Below are positions 44,864 to 53,015 of a DNA stretch of 64,000 nt, in pieces (position 1 is the first letter of the stretch; every line of letters begins with the position of its first letter). The translations under genes were made by a program, and so were the position numbers. Source of the stretch: Sulfuricella sp. T08. Its GTDB lineage: Bacteria; Pseudomonadota; Gammaproteobacteria; Burkholderiales; Sulfuricellaceae. The stretch is taken from positions 1 through 64,000 of the forward strand of contig NZ_DF967535.1 in the NCBI RefSeq assembly GCF_000971475.1, written 5' to 3'. The notes under the pieces were generated by a model, which was not told where the DNA came from, ran no database searches, and saw only the letters and a list, made by a program, of their open reading frames with translations.

Positions 44864-45295
44864 TTATTGAACGCGGTAAGTCGAGTGGCAGGCCACGCAC
44901 TGCTGCGTCACCTTCGAAAGGCTATCCAGGGCGCGAGGGAGATCGCCTTCCTGCGCGGCCATGGCAAAACGGCTCGCGGCATGATGCATTTCCGAGCCGA
45001 TAGCCTGCATCCCCTTGGGCATGTACGGCGCCATGTGCGAGGCGTTGTGCGCGACCATCGAAGTCATTCCAAGCCGGTGTTCGGCGATGTCCGCCGCCTT
45101 GTCCAGCTCAGAATTGGCCAGCAGCGCCAGAATTTCGTTCAGCGCCGCCAAATGATCGCGCATGTTGGAAAACTGATGCTGTCTCATCATCTCTGGAAAA
45201 TTGACCTTCTCGCGGGTATCGTCCGCCGCTCCTGCGGAAGGCAGGATGGCAGCCGTCAACGCCAGCACGCATACGATTTGAAACGGATTTTTCAT
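44864..45295 (-). CDS. Small exported c-type cytochrome (C-terminal CxxCH)
   Basis: This 143-residue protein has a signal peptide (KNPFQIVCVLALTAAILPSA) and a helical mature part with a single CVACH heme motif eight residues before the C-terminus, the class II cytochrome layout. Other His/Met-rich segments (HNASHMAPYMPKGM, SEMHHAAS) might bind metal. The start is set at MKNPFQ. It lies directly before the MBL-fold gene, so the two likely form an operon, possibly for periplasmic redox or detoxification work. Confidence 0.8.
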   Translation of the reverse strand: MKNPFQIVCVLALTAAILPSAGAADDTREKVNFPEMMRQHQFSNMRDHLAALNEILALLANSELDKAADIAEHRLGMTSMVAHNASHMAPYMPKGMQAIGSEMHHAASRFAMAAQEGDLPRALDSLSKVTQQCVACHSTYRVQ

Positions 45296-45352
45296 TTTCT
45301 TGCTTGCTCGGCGCATTAATCGGAAGCTCATGTTAAATCAGTCTTCCGCATG

Positions 45353-45376
45353 TCATATATGATTTCAGTCATATGA
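45353..45376 (-). promoter_or_regulatory. Pair of TCATATGA-type palindromes upstream of the cytochrome/MBL pair
   Basis: TCATATATGA (45353-45362) and TCATATGA (45369-45376) are close-spaced perfect palindromes 58 bases upstream of the cytochrome start. They look like an operator for a dimeric regulator. Protein unknown. The rest of 45296-45439 shows no gene. Confidence 0.4.
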
Positions 45377-45439
45377 GGCAAATCGGGATAGGACTTTCAA
45401 GCATTTCCAAACAGTTTCTTAAAGACGCTTTCGCGATGG

Positions 45440-45952
45440 TCAGAACTTGCCCGATTTCATCGGCCGCCAGCCGGGGTGATCGAAATAGCGGTCGTAGTTT
45501 TCAAGGGCATGCATCACTTTCGAGGCGCCACCACGTCGATCCAGTTCCTTGTTTTTCCCCTCCATAGCCTCCGCGCCTGCGATGATTTCCGCCAGCACGA
45601 GATGGAACATGGCATCGGCTCCCTTGTCCAGCTTGCAGTTCTGCACCATGAAGGCGATCTGTTCATTCACCCGTTTGGCCCGGATTTCGAACTGGGAGGG
45701 ATCGGCCTTGCCGGCATAAATGGCCGGAATCGGCTCTTCCATCGCATCACGGATGCGGCCCATACCCTGGCGCAGACTGGCATCGGTCGGCCATTTCCTG
45801 CCCTGATTAAGCGAAAGGGCCGACGGCGCACCGGACGATGCGCCGTGCTCATGGTCGTGGTCAAGCGCCGCCGCCCGGCCCGCCAGGATCAAACTCAGTA
45901 CGATGCCGGTTGTTGCCACTAGGCGAGTTGCCTTGATAAAAAACGAATGCAT
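45440..45952 (-). CDS. Exported DnrO-like protein
   Basis: This 170-residue protein has a signal peptide (about 1-29) and a His/Asp-rich mature N-terminus (LDHDHEHG). The helical domain carries NQGRKWPTDASLRQGMGRIR, VQNCKLDKGADAMFHLVLAE and KVMHALENYDRYFDHPGW. This resembles DnrO proteins found near denitrification regulators, though I cannot verify that by search. The HDHEH segment may bind metal. It lies between the RND operon and the cytochrome pair, all on the minus strand. Confidence 0.65.
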   Translation of the reverse strand: MHSFFIKATRLVATTGIVLSLILAGRAAALDHDHEHGASSGAPSALSLNQGRKWPTDASLRQGMGRIRDAMEEPIPAIYAGKADPSQFEIRAKRVNEQIAFMVQNCKLDKGADAMFHLVLAEIIAGAEAMEGKNKELDRRGGASKVMHALENYDRYFDHPGWRPMKSGKF

Positions 45953-46026
45953 AAATTCTCTCCTGATTACTTCAGATAATTGTCAATGGATGTTCCCTCT
46001 GGCCTTGCTCTCCCCTCCAACTGAAA

Positions 46027-49000
46027 TCAGCGCTGCCTTTCAGACACCCAGACATAGAACATCGGCAGGTAGAACAGGGAGAGCACCGTTCCCAGCAGCA
46101 GTCCGCCAATCGCAGCATCGGCCAGCGGGGAAAGGCGCTCCAACCCAACCGCGCGCTGCATGGCGATGGGAATCATGCCGGCGATTGTACCGAAGGCAGT
46201 CATCAGGATCGGGCGGTAGCGCAGCCGGATCGATTCCATCGCCGCCTCGAACGCGCTGCTGCCTTCGCGGCGACGCTCCTGGATGAAATCTACCATCAGG
46301 ATGGAGTTTTTAATAATGATGGAAAACAGCAGGACGATGCCAAGAATGGCGGGCAAGGCCAGCGCCTTGTTGAAGGCCAGCAACCCCCATACCGCTCCGA
46401 TGGCGGAAAGCGGCAGGATAATGATCGACAGCAGCGCCAGGGCTACGCTGCCGTAGGCCGGGGCAAGTACGCCGAACAGCAGCAGCACTCCCATCCCCAA
46501 ACCCGTCAACATGCGCTTGCTGGAATCTGCTGCTGCTGCATTATCGCCCTTGTCACTCGCTTCCACGCCCGGCGGCAGCACCTTTTGAGTTGCCGCCAGC
46601 GAGTTCTCGCTGAGTATGCTGATCGGCGCGGTATTGCGATAGCCCAGCACGTCCAGACTGTAGCGGTTGCCGTTAGTGGTGAGCAGGGAAAGTCCTGGCT
46701 GGTTAACGATGTAACTGATTTCGCCCAAACTCACCATGCTGCCGTCCGGCAAAGGAATGGGCAGCAAGCTCAGGGTGGCCGGGTTCGATCGGTAGGGTTC
46801 GCTAAAATAGCTGCGAACAGGGATTGCGCTTACCGTGGGCAGTTTACTCATGCTGGCCACGGCCGCGCCCTTCAGGGGCAGCTGGGCGAGCACAACGTCG
46901 GGGGTCAGGCCGAGTGTGCGCAGCTTGTCCTCGTTCAGCACCAGACTGGCTTCCGTGGTGTTGGCGTCCCAGCTCACGGAAACCGACGACAATCCGGGAA
47001 CAGTTTGCAGCGCCGCTTTGACGCGTTCGGCCGCAGCCGGCAACAGCCTCCAATCTTCAGCGGTGAGGCGGATGTCGACCGGCGCCTTGATGGTGGAAAG
47101 AGCGGTCGCTCCGGAATCATAGGCATCGGCGATAGTCACCCCCGGCAGGGCCGCAAGCTGGCGGCGCAAATCCGCCTCAATCTGCCAGCTGCTTTCCGCG
47201 CGCTCTAGGCGGTTGACATAGGTTATGGCGAGAGTCGCCTCCGCCGGCAGTTGGCCGGAACCGAGGGAAATCACCCCCGCTTCGGAACCGAAGGTGGTGC
47301 TCACCCGCTTCACACGTTTGTCCTGCATCAGGCGTGTTTCAAACTCCTTGAGCCGGCTTTCCGCCACACCCACAGGCTCGTTGGCGCCGAATTTCGCATG
47401 TACCCGTACGATGCCGGTATCCATCGGCGGCAACGCGTCCTTGCCAATCAGGGGAATGATGGTCTTGAAGCTGAACACCAGCAGCATGAAGGCGGGAATC
47501 ACCAGGATCAGGCGGCGGAAGAAGCCGCCGTTGAAGGCAAAGCGCAGCGCGCCGGCATAGAGCCCCGCTCCCGGCGCTACGGTGCGCTGGTAAAACCGTT
47601 CCATGAAGAGTTCGAGGCGGTTCTTGGGCGGCAGGCCGTTGCGGTACCAGAAGGCGGAAAGACGCGGGATGAAGGTCACCGCCACGAAGTAGGAGGTGAA
47701 CACTGCGATCACCACCGCCAGGATCAGGTGCTTGAATATCTGCTGGGAAAAGTCGCCGACGAACATCAGCGGCGCGATCACCACCGCCGTCGCCAGGGTG
47801 CCGACGAATACCGGGAACAGCACCTCCTCGGTACCCCTGCGGATTGCGGTATTCACATCCTCGTGCAGTTCGCCCAGATGGCGCTCGATGTTCTCCAGCA
47901 CCACCACGGCGTCGTCCACCAGCATCCCCAGCGCCAGGATGATGCCGGTCATCACCAGGATATTCATTTCCTTGCCAAGTAGCCACAAGATCGCCACGGT
48001 GGAGAGAAATACCAGCGGAATGGAGATCAGCGCGGTCGCCACGGCGCGCCAGTTGCCGAGGAAGAACAGGATCACGATGCTGGTGAAAATAATCGCGTCG
48101 CGCAACGCTTCCGTCATATTACTGTTGGAGGTCTGGATCAGCTCGCCCTGCGTGTCGGCTACGGAAAATTCAATATTGGGGTAGCGCGCCTTGAGTCGGG
48201 GAAGCTGCCCCTCGATATCGTCGATCGCCGCCTGTACCGCACCGCCCGGTGCGCGCATCACCGCCACGGCAATGGCCTGCTTGCCGTTGCCGTGGTAGGC
48301 GGAATAACGCTCGGCATGGCCGAGGCTAAGCTCAGCCACATCGCTCAGCGTCAGGCCATGGATCAGCGGCAGCAGGCGCAACGCCTCAACATTGGCGCGT
48401 TCGCCATAGATCGTAAGGGTCAGGCTGCTGTCCTCGCCCTGGGCGGTGCCCACCGGCCAGTCGCGATTGAGCTTGTTGATCAGGTCCTGCAATTGCGCCT
48501 GGGAAATGCGGTAGCGGGCAAGTTTGAGGGGATCGAACTCGACCCGCACTGCCGGCTCGTAGCCGCCGAACACTTCCACGTTGGCAATCGCCGGTTGTGT
48601 GACGAGAGCGGTACGAATGTCGTTTTCCGCCAGCAGGCGCACCTGGGCAAGCGTCAGTCCGGTACCCGTCTTGGGTGACAGCGCCAGCACCATTACCGGC
48701 GAGGTGAAGCCGCCCACCGCGTAAACACTTGAAGGCGGCACCTCTGGCGGCAGCTTGCCACGCACCCTGGATAGTGCGTTATTCACGTCCAGCAGCGCAG
48801 CATCCATCCCCTTTTCGTAATTGAACTCGGCGCGCACGATCGAGACTTCGTTCTTGTTGGTGCTTTGCACCTCGCGGACGTGGGAGAGCGCATACAGCTC
48901 CTGCTCGATCGGACGCGACAGTTTCTGCGTCACGGTCAGCGCGGAAGCGCCGGGGAGTTGGGTAATCACCGTGACCTGCGGCCGCTCCACGTCGGGATAC

Positions 49001-49104
49001 ATGTTGCGCGGCATGTTCATGTAGCCGACCACCCCCAGCAGCGAGGTGATCGCCAGTATCATCTTCAGCAGCAGCGGACGATTATGAAAGAATTTGAACA
49101 GCAT
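46027..49104 (-). CDS. RND-family efflux pump, inner-membrane subunit
   Basis: This 1025-residue HAE1/AcrB-type pump has 12 helices and two large periplasmic loops. The N-terminus reads FFHNRPLLLKMILAITSLLG, and the proton relay sits in TM4 (GIILALGMLVDDAVVVLENI). The second half contains LPPMDTGIVRVHAKFGANEP and ends in TM helices with RYRPILMTAFGTIAGMIPIA. It works with the MFP and TolC genes before it. The gap to the MFP stop codon is three bases. Substrates are unknown; the companion TetR suggests an induced organic or drug-like ligand. Confidence 0.96.
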   Translation of the reverse strand: MLFKFFHNRPLLLKMILAITSLLGVVGYMNMPRNMYPDVERPQVTVITQLPGASALTVTQKLSRPIEQELYALSHVREVQSTNKNEVSIVRAEFNYEKGMDAALLDVNNALSRVRGKLPPEVPPSSVYAVGGFTSPVMVLALSPKTGTGLTLAQVRLLAENDIRTALVTQPAIANVEVFGGYEPAVRVEFDPLKLARYRISQAQLQDLINKLNRDWPVGTAQGEDSSLTLTIYGERANVEALRLLPLIHGLTLSDVAELSLGHAERYSAYHGNGKQAIAVAVMRAPGGAVQAAIDDIEGQLPRLKARYPNIEFSVADTQGELIQTSNSNMTEALRDAIIFTSIVILFFLGNWRAVATALISIPLVFLSTVAILWLLGKEMNILVMTGIILALGMLVDDAVVVLENIERHLGELHEDVNTAIRRGTEEVLFPVFVGTLATAVVIAPLMFVGDFSQQIFKHLILAVVIAVFTSYFVAVTFIPRLSAFWYRNGLPPKNRLELFMERFYQRTVAPGAGLYAGALRFAFNGGFFRRLILVIPAFMLLVFSFKTIIPLIGKDALPPMDTGIVRVHAKFGANEPVGVAESRLKEFETRLMQDKRVKRVSTTFGSEAGVISLGSGQLPAEATLAITYVNRLERAESSWQIEADLRRQLAALPGVTIADAYDSGATALSTIKAPVDIRLTAEDWRLLPAAAERVKAALQTVPGLSSVSVSWDANTTEASLVLNEDKLRTLGLTPDVVLAQLPLKGAAVASMSKLPTVSAIPVRSYFSEPYRSNPATLSLLPIPLPDGSMVSLGEISYIVNQPGLSLLTTNGNRYSLDVLGYRNTAPISILSENSLAATQKVLPPGVEASDKGDNAAAADSSKRMLTGLGMGVLLLFGVLAPAYGSVALALLSIIILPLSAIGAVWGLLAFNKALALPAILGIVLLFSIIIKNSILMVDFIQERRREGSSAFEAAMESIRLRYRPILMTAFGTIAGMIPIAMQRAVGLERLSPLADAAIGGLLLGTVLSLFYLPMFYVWVSERQR

Positions 49105-49107
49105 ATT

Positions 49108-50163
49108 TTACTTCCCGTCCTGGACGCGGAAAGACACCCCGGCAGCCAGCCGGGTCAGGATATCGGAGCTGGCACAGGCCACGCGCTGGCCAGCAAGCCG
49201 GTTGTCCAGCGTGGCGGCGCCCTCCTCCCCCGCTGCCGCCAACACAATGCGCAGCGGCTCCAGCTTCTTGTCGTCCGGCAGCCGCAGCACGGTGGCGAAC
49301 TTCCCGTCGTCATTAAACAGGCAGGCGCGGGGCAGAAGCAGAGCCTGGCTGGATTCGAACACCACCGTGCGAACTTCGATGCGCGCGCCGGGAATGAAGG
49401 ATCCATCCTGGGTGCGCGCCTCATAGCGGCGCAAGCCTTGCGGACTGGCTTCGGGCCACGGGCGCAGCGGCAAGGTCTGGCCGCCGACGCGTAGCGCCGT
49501 CGGCTGCACGCTTTCCGGCACGCTGACCAGCAAACGGTTGCCGGAACGGGTATCGACGATCTTCAGCAAGGGTTTGCCAGGCGTGGCCAAGTCGCCCGGC
49601 TGCACCAGGCGCTGGCTGACCACACCGTCGAAGGGCGCCGTTACCGTGGCATTGCGCAGGTTTTCCCTTGCAACCGCATGGCGGGCTCGCGCAGCAGCAA
49701 AGGCGGCATCGGCCGACTGGAGCTGCTCCTGGGAGACCCCCTGGATCGGGTACAGGGCTTGAGCACGACGCAGGCGTTCCTGCTCGGCCTTGAGGTTGCT
49801 TTCGGCAGCAGCCAGATCGGCATCGAGCGAGCTGCCCTGCGCTTGTCCCAGGCTTGGCGGACTCATGTCGAGCCGCGCCAGCAGGTCGCCGCGCTTGAAG
49901 CTGTCACCCTCGAATAGCGGCAAGGCAGTTACGTAGGCGGTCAGCCGGCTCGCCACCATGCTGTCGCGCACCGCCTGAACATCGGCGGTGGTACGCAGGG
50001 TCAGCGCCACCGGCCCGGTTTGCAGGGTTAGTGTCGTCACCACCACCGGCAACGTCTGCGGGGTTGTTTCCTGGGTGAGCTGGTGACGCTTCTTCATGAT
50101 CAGCGCAACTCCGGCACCAATCACGACAACAAGGATCAGCACTACGACGGCTTTATTTTTCAT
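49108..50163 (-). CDS. RND-type membrane fusion protein
   Basis: This 351-residue adaptor has a signal anchor (KNKAVVVLILVVVIGAGVAL), a lipoyl half with PLFEGDSFKRGDLLARLD, a short coiled coil (about 105-170), a second lipoyl half with VTAPFDGVVSQRLVQPGDLA, and a beta-barrel C-terminus. Its ATG overlaps the TolC gene stop codon by four bases. It forms the periplasmic sleeve of the RND pump. Confidence 0.94.
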   Translation of the reverse strand: MKNKAVVVLILVVVIGAGVALIMKKRHQLTQETTPQTLPVVVTTLTLQTGPVALTLRTTADVQAVRDSMVASRLTAYVTALPLFEGDSFKRGDLLARLDMSPPSLGQAQGSSLDADLAAAESNLKAEQERLRRAQALYPIQGVSQEQLQSADAAFAAARARHAVARENLRNATVTAPFDGVVSQRLVQPGDLATPGKPLLKIVDTRSGNRLLVSVPESVQPTALRVGGQTLPLRPWPEASPQGLRRYEARTQDGSFIPGARIEVRTVVFESSQALLLPRACLFNDDGKFATVLRLPDDKKLEPLRIVLAAAGEEGAATLDNRLAGQRVACASSDILTRLAAGVSFRVQDGK

Positions 50164-51443
50164 TTTGCATCCATTCGGGCAATATAATTTTCAGTCGGCA
50201 ATCCGGTCAGCACCTGTGCCGCAGACCAGGTAGCTGCGGCGCGTGCCTTGGCTTGCTCCAGGCGAAAGCGGGCGTCGAGCAGGTCCCGTTCATGACGGAA
50301 CAGGTTTTCCAGGGTCTGGCTGCCGAGGCGTTGCATTTCCCCCTGTACTGCGGCCACCTGCTCGCGGTAGGCGACTTCCTTTTCCATCGCCAGGGCATCC
50401 GCGGCAGCCGAATCGTAAGCGGCGCGCAGGTTCGCCAACTGGCGTGCGCTGTCGCGCGCGGCAGACTCGCTCTGCTCGGCGGCAGCTCGAGCATTAAGCC
50501 GCTGCGCATCCGCCTGCCGGTATTGGGACATGCCCAGCGGCAGGCTCACCACGCCGCCCAGCGCCCAAGTGTCGCGATGGTCACCGCCGCCGATATTGCG
50601 AAAGTAATTGGCGTCCAGGCTCAACGAGGGTAGCAGCGCCTGGCGACTTTCATCGGCCTGGGCACGCGCCGCTTCGCGGCGGGCCTGCGCAATCCGGGCC
50701 GGAAGAGTGCTATCAGAGGTGACATCTTCCCAGGCAGGAACATGGATACCGGCACGAGTCGGCAGGAATTTTTCGCGGCTGCCGGCTTCTTCGAGATCGG
50801 CCTGCGCCTGGATCAGCGCACCGTTGAGCACGGCCTCGTCGGCAATCAGCCGCGCCAGTTCGCTCTCGGCATAGCGGGCATCGACTCCCGCCGCCTTGCC
50901 CAGCTCCACTTCCTTCTTGATGCGACTATGCGTGGCCTCGATTCGCTGGCGGTAAATGGCAAGTGCCTCGCGCTGTTTGAGCAGTGCCTGCAGGGTGAGA
51001 TAGGCGCTGGCGGTCTGGTGCAGCTTGAGCAGGGTTTGCTGGCGCGCCAGCAGTTCGGCCGCATCCAGGTCATACTGCGCTCGTTCCCGGTTTGCGGCGA
51101 TCACGCCGAACAGGTCCACTGGCAGGCTGTAGGCCAGCCCAGCCTGGCTGATCCGGTCGGAGATGAGGGGAGCGCCGGGCGTACCCGGGGTATAAACCCC
51201 CACCACACGCTGGCCTTCATAATTGTGCCACCCGGCCGACAGCGCTGCACTACCGAAATACCTACCGGTCGCAGCATCCTTCAGTGCCCGCGCCGCCTCG
51301 ACCTGGCTGGCTGCCGCGCGCGCCTGGGGGTGCTGCAGGGCAACCTGCAGCAAATCTCCCAACTCGCCCGCCTGTGCCATTGAGACCAGCATCAGGACAA
51401 CCAGAGCGGCTGGTGCTAGATTGTGCTTTATCCGGATTATCAT
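50160..51443 (-). CDS. TolC-family outer-membrane efflux protein
   Basis: This 427-residue protein has a signal peptide (LAPAALVVLMLVSMAQAGEL), two outer-membrane-efflux repeats rich in long Ala/Gln helices, and a C-terminal helix with VLTGLPTENYIARM. It is shorter than the other TolC in the window and lacks its tail. It follows tetR by 15 bases and overlaps the MFP gene by four. Confidence 0.92.
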   Translation of the reverse strand: MIIRIKHNLAPAALVVLMLVSMAQAGELGDLLQVALQHPQARAAASQVEAARALKDAATGRYFGSAALSAGWHNYEGQRVVGVYTPGTPGAPLISDRISQAGLAYSLPVDLFGVIAANRERAQYDLDAAELLARQQTLLKLHQTASAYLTLQALLKQREALAIYRQRIEATHSRIKKEVELGKAAGVDARYAESELARLIADEAVLNGALIQAQADLEEAGSREKFLPTRAGIHVPAWEDVTSDSTLPARIAQARREAARAQADESRQALLPSLSLDANYFRNIGGGDHRDTWALGGVVSLPLGMSQYRQADAQRLNARAAAEQSESAARDSARQLANLRAAYDSAAADALAMEKEVAYREQVAAVQGEMQRLGSQTLENLFRHERDLLDARFRLEQAKARAAATWSAAQVLTGLPTENYIARMDAK

Positions 51444-51458
51444 GCCTTCCTCATTATT

Positions 51459-52112
51459 TTAGACTTGTTCCTCATTATTCCGTGACCGGATTCCATCCAG
51501 GTAAATCGGGAAAACTTTCTTTGCCGCTTCAGGCAAGGCACGTTGGCTGCCAAATAAATTCCATTGCAACACCAAGCCCTGGATCATGCCGATAAACAAG
51601 GTGGCCGCACTACTTTCATCGAGATCGGGGCGAGCAAAACCGGTCGCCTTGGCTTGGGTTAGGATGGCTGCAATTTTGCCCTCGTAACCGGTGATGACTT
51701 CCTGGATCAGCTGTTTCAAACGTGTATCCCGGCGCAGCAGCTGATCCGAAAACACGATGCGCGGAAAGCCCGGATGCCTGGAAATAAAGGACAAATGCGC
51801 AAAAAATATATTTTCCAGCGCCTCCAGCGGATTCTCGCTTCGTGCAGCGGCAGTTTCCACCACGCTCAGCAAACCAATGCGTATCCAGCGAATCGCCGCC
51901 AGCCATATCTCATCCTTGGTCGGAAAATGGCGAAAAATAGCTCCTTGGGTCAAGCCCATCGCGTTCGCCATGTCTTGTGTGGTCACGGCATCCACCCCGC
52001 TCTTAGCCGCGAGCTCGATCGCTACCTGAACAATCTCTTCCTGACGTTCCTCCGCGCCCTTACGGCGCTTGCGGGGTATGTCAGCATTGTCTGTCGGGGT
52101 ATTCTTTGGCAT
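51459..52112 (-). CDS. TetR-family repressor of the RND operon
   Basis: This protein of about 217 residues has a TetR HTH (about 20-65): AEERQEEIVQVAIELAAKSG, VTTQDMANAMGLTQGAIFRH and FPTKDEIWLAAIRW. The ligand domain has FARPDLDESSAATLFIGMIQ. The ATG at 52112 is preferred; a GTG at 52142 would start inside the operator. It is the first gene of tetR-tolC-MFP-RND and should be autoregulated through the palindrome 14 bases upstream. Closely related to the TetR at 22402-23031. Confidence 0.95.
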   Translation of the reverse strand: MPKNTPTDNADIPRKRRKGAEERQEEIVQVAIELAAKSGVDAVTTQDMANAMGLTQGAIFRHFPTKDEIWLAAIRWIRIGLLSVVETAAARSENPLEALENIFFAHLSFISRHPGFPRIVFSDQLLRRDTRLKQLIQEVITGYEGKIAAILTQAKATGFARPDLDESSAATLFIGMIQGLVLQWNLFGSQRALPEAAKKVFPIYLDGIRSRNNEEQV

Positions 52113-52126
52113 CTTCCACACATTAA

Positions 52127-52172
52127 GATAGTAATCAGTCACTATCCTATCTAGAGGAAAACATCATGTCAA
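52127..52172 (-). promoter_or_regulatory. tetR-RND promoter and operator
   Basis: On the minus strand, TTGACA (52167-52172) and TAGGAT (52144-52149) are exactly 17 bases apart. The -10 box overlaps a 20-bp palindrome, GATAGTAATCAGTCACTATC (52127-52146), so a bound TetR dimer would block RNA polymerase. The core matches the site in front of the ABC efflux operon. Confidence 0.8.
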
Positions 52173-52206
52173 TCCATGACGCAGCAAATTTTAAAACGAA
52201 TGGCAA

Positions 52207-52235
52207 TTGACCTTTCCACATCATCAAAGTAGAAT
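52207..52235 (+). promoter_or_regulatory. tRNA cluster promoter
   Basis: TTGACC (52207-52212), a 17-base spacer and TAGAAT (52230-52235) lie 10 bases before the first tRNA. The promoter runs away from the tetR promoter. Confidence 0.7.
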
Positions 52236-52245
52236 GCGGCCTCTT

Positions 52246-52322
52246 CGGGGTGTAGCGTAGCCTGGTAGCGCGCCTGGTTTGGGACCAGGATGTCGGGAGT
52301 TCGAATCTCTCCACCCCGACCA
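52246..52322 (+). tRNA. tRNA-Pro (UGG)
   Basis: A full cloverleaf with encoded CCA: acceptor CGGGGTG paired with CACCCCG, anticodon stem CCTGG/CCAGG with loop TTTGGGA (anticodon TGG), and T-arm GGGAG-TTCGAAT-CTCTC. Confidence 0.97.
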
Positions 52323-52338
52323 GGATTTGTCCGACAAT

Positions 52339-52415
52339 CTGCCCGTAGCTCAACCGGATAGAGCACCAGCCTTCTAAGCTGGGGGTTACAGGTTCGATTC
52401 CTGTCGGGCAGGCCA
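52339..52415 (+). tRNA. tRNA-Arg (UCU)
   Basis: Acceptor CTGCCCG pairs with CGGGCAG, discriminator G, CCA encoded. Anticodon arm CCAGC-CTTCTAA-GCTGG gives anticodon TCT. D-arm and T-arm are normal. Confidence 0.97.
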
Positions 52416-52435
52416 GTTTGGTCTGTTTCATCAGT

Positions 52436-52512
52436 GGTGGCTGTAGCTCAGTTGGTAGAGTCCCGGATTGTGATTCCGGTTGTCGTGGGTTCGAGCCCCA
52501 TCAGCCACCCCA
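52436..52512 (+). tRNA. tRNA-His (GUG)
   Basis: It has the extra 5' G of tRNA-His (52436), acceptor GTGGCTG/CAGCCAC, discriminator C, CCA encoded, and anticodon loop TTGTGAT (GTG). Its 3' half is duplicated at 56805-56844. Confidence 0.97.
52468..52507 (+). repeat. Direct repeat (left copy), 3' half of tRNA-His
   Basis: These 40 bases, from the anticodon loop to the acceptor stem, recur perfectly at 56805-56844 in the same orientation. This fits an integrase attachment site in which the tRNA keeps its 3' end. Confidence 0.75.
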
Positions 52513-52519
52513 AATATTC

Positions 52520-52547
52520 AAAGGCTTGCAGCGATGCAGGCCTTTTT
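52520..52547 (+). terminator. Rho-independent terminator after tRNA-His
   Basis: AAGGCTTGCA-GCGA-TGCAGGCCTT followed by TTT gives a 10-bp stem (one G-T pair), four-base loop and T-tract. Confidence 0.85.
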
Positions 52548-53015
52548 CACGTCTAGAATTCTGTGAAATGTAACCAGTATGTAACCGCATTTGCTCAATG
52601 GCACAGCGTTTTGATTGGTTATCACTGGACGGTTCACTTTCTGGCAGGATCGAACGCCACAATCTGCCCCATCCCATTGTCGGTCATTCTTACACTTCCA
52701 CATCCTGAATTAGGACATAACTCTCCAAGTTATTGTATCTAACGCATTGATTTTTCTTGGTACACATGTTGCTTAAGTATTCAGTTAGTCTGGAATGTGC
52801 GAAGACTCGGTGTTTCTGCACGCTTGGGTCCGTTGCAAAACTTCACGGTGACGCTATCCGATTGGCGCGTCCCGCTCCGCGGCAGCCGAGTGCACCCATT
52901 TTCGTAACAAATATGCGACAGCAATTTTTACCCTGCTAGTATTTAAGAGAGAATATTTTCGACAATAATTTGGCGGATGGTATCGAATAAAGGGCCATCA
53001 ACGCGTTAGAGAGAG
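52548..53015. other. Intergenic stretch, no clear gene
   Basis: About 470 bases with no convincing coding frame. A short minus-strand frame around 52634-52686 reads MTDNGMGQIVAFDPARK and stops; its family is unknown. CCAGTATGTAACCG near 52573 resembles sequence often found beside tRNA-integrated elements, but no integrase is visible. The end carries the leader of the GGDEF-EAL gene. Confidence 0.5.

Noticed and set aside
52147-52431. 94-codon minus-strand ORF with GIEPVTPSLEGW and GVERFELPTSW
   Set aside because: It lies across the tRNA-Pro and tRNA-Arg genes. This is the well-known spurious translation of tRNA genes often mis-annotated as protein.
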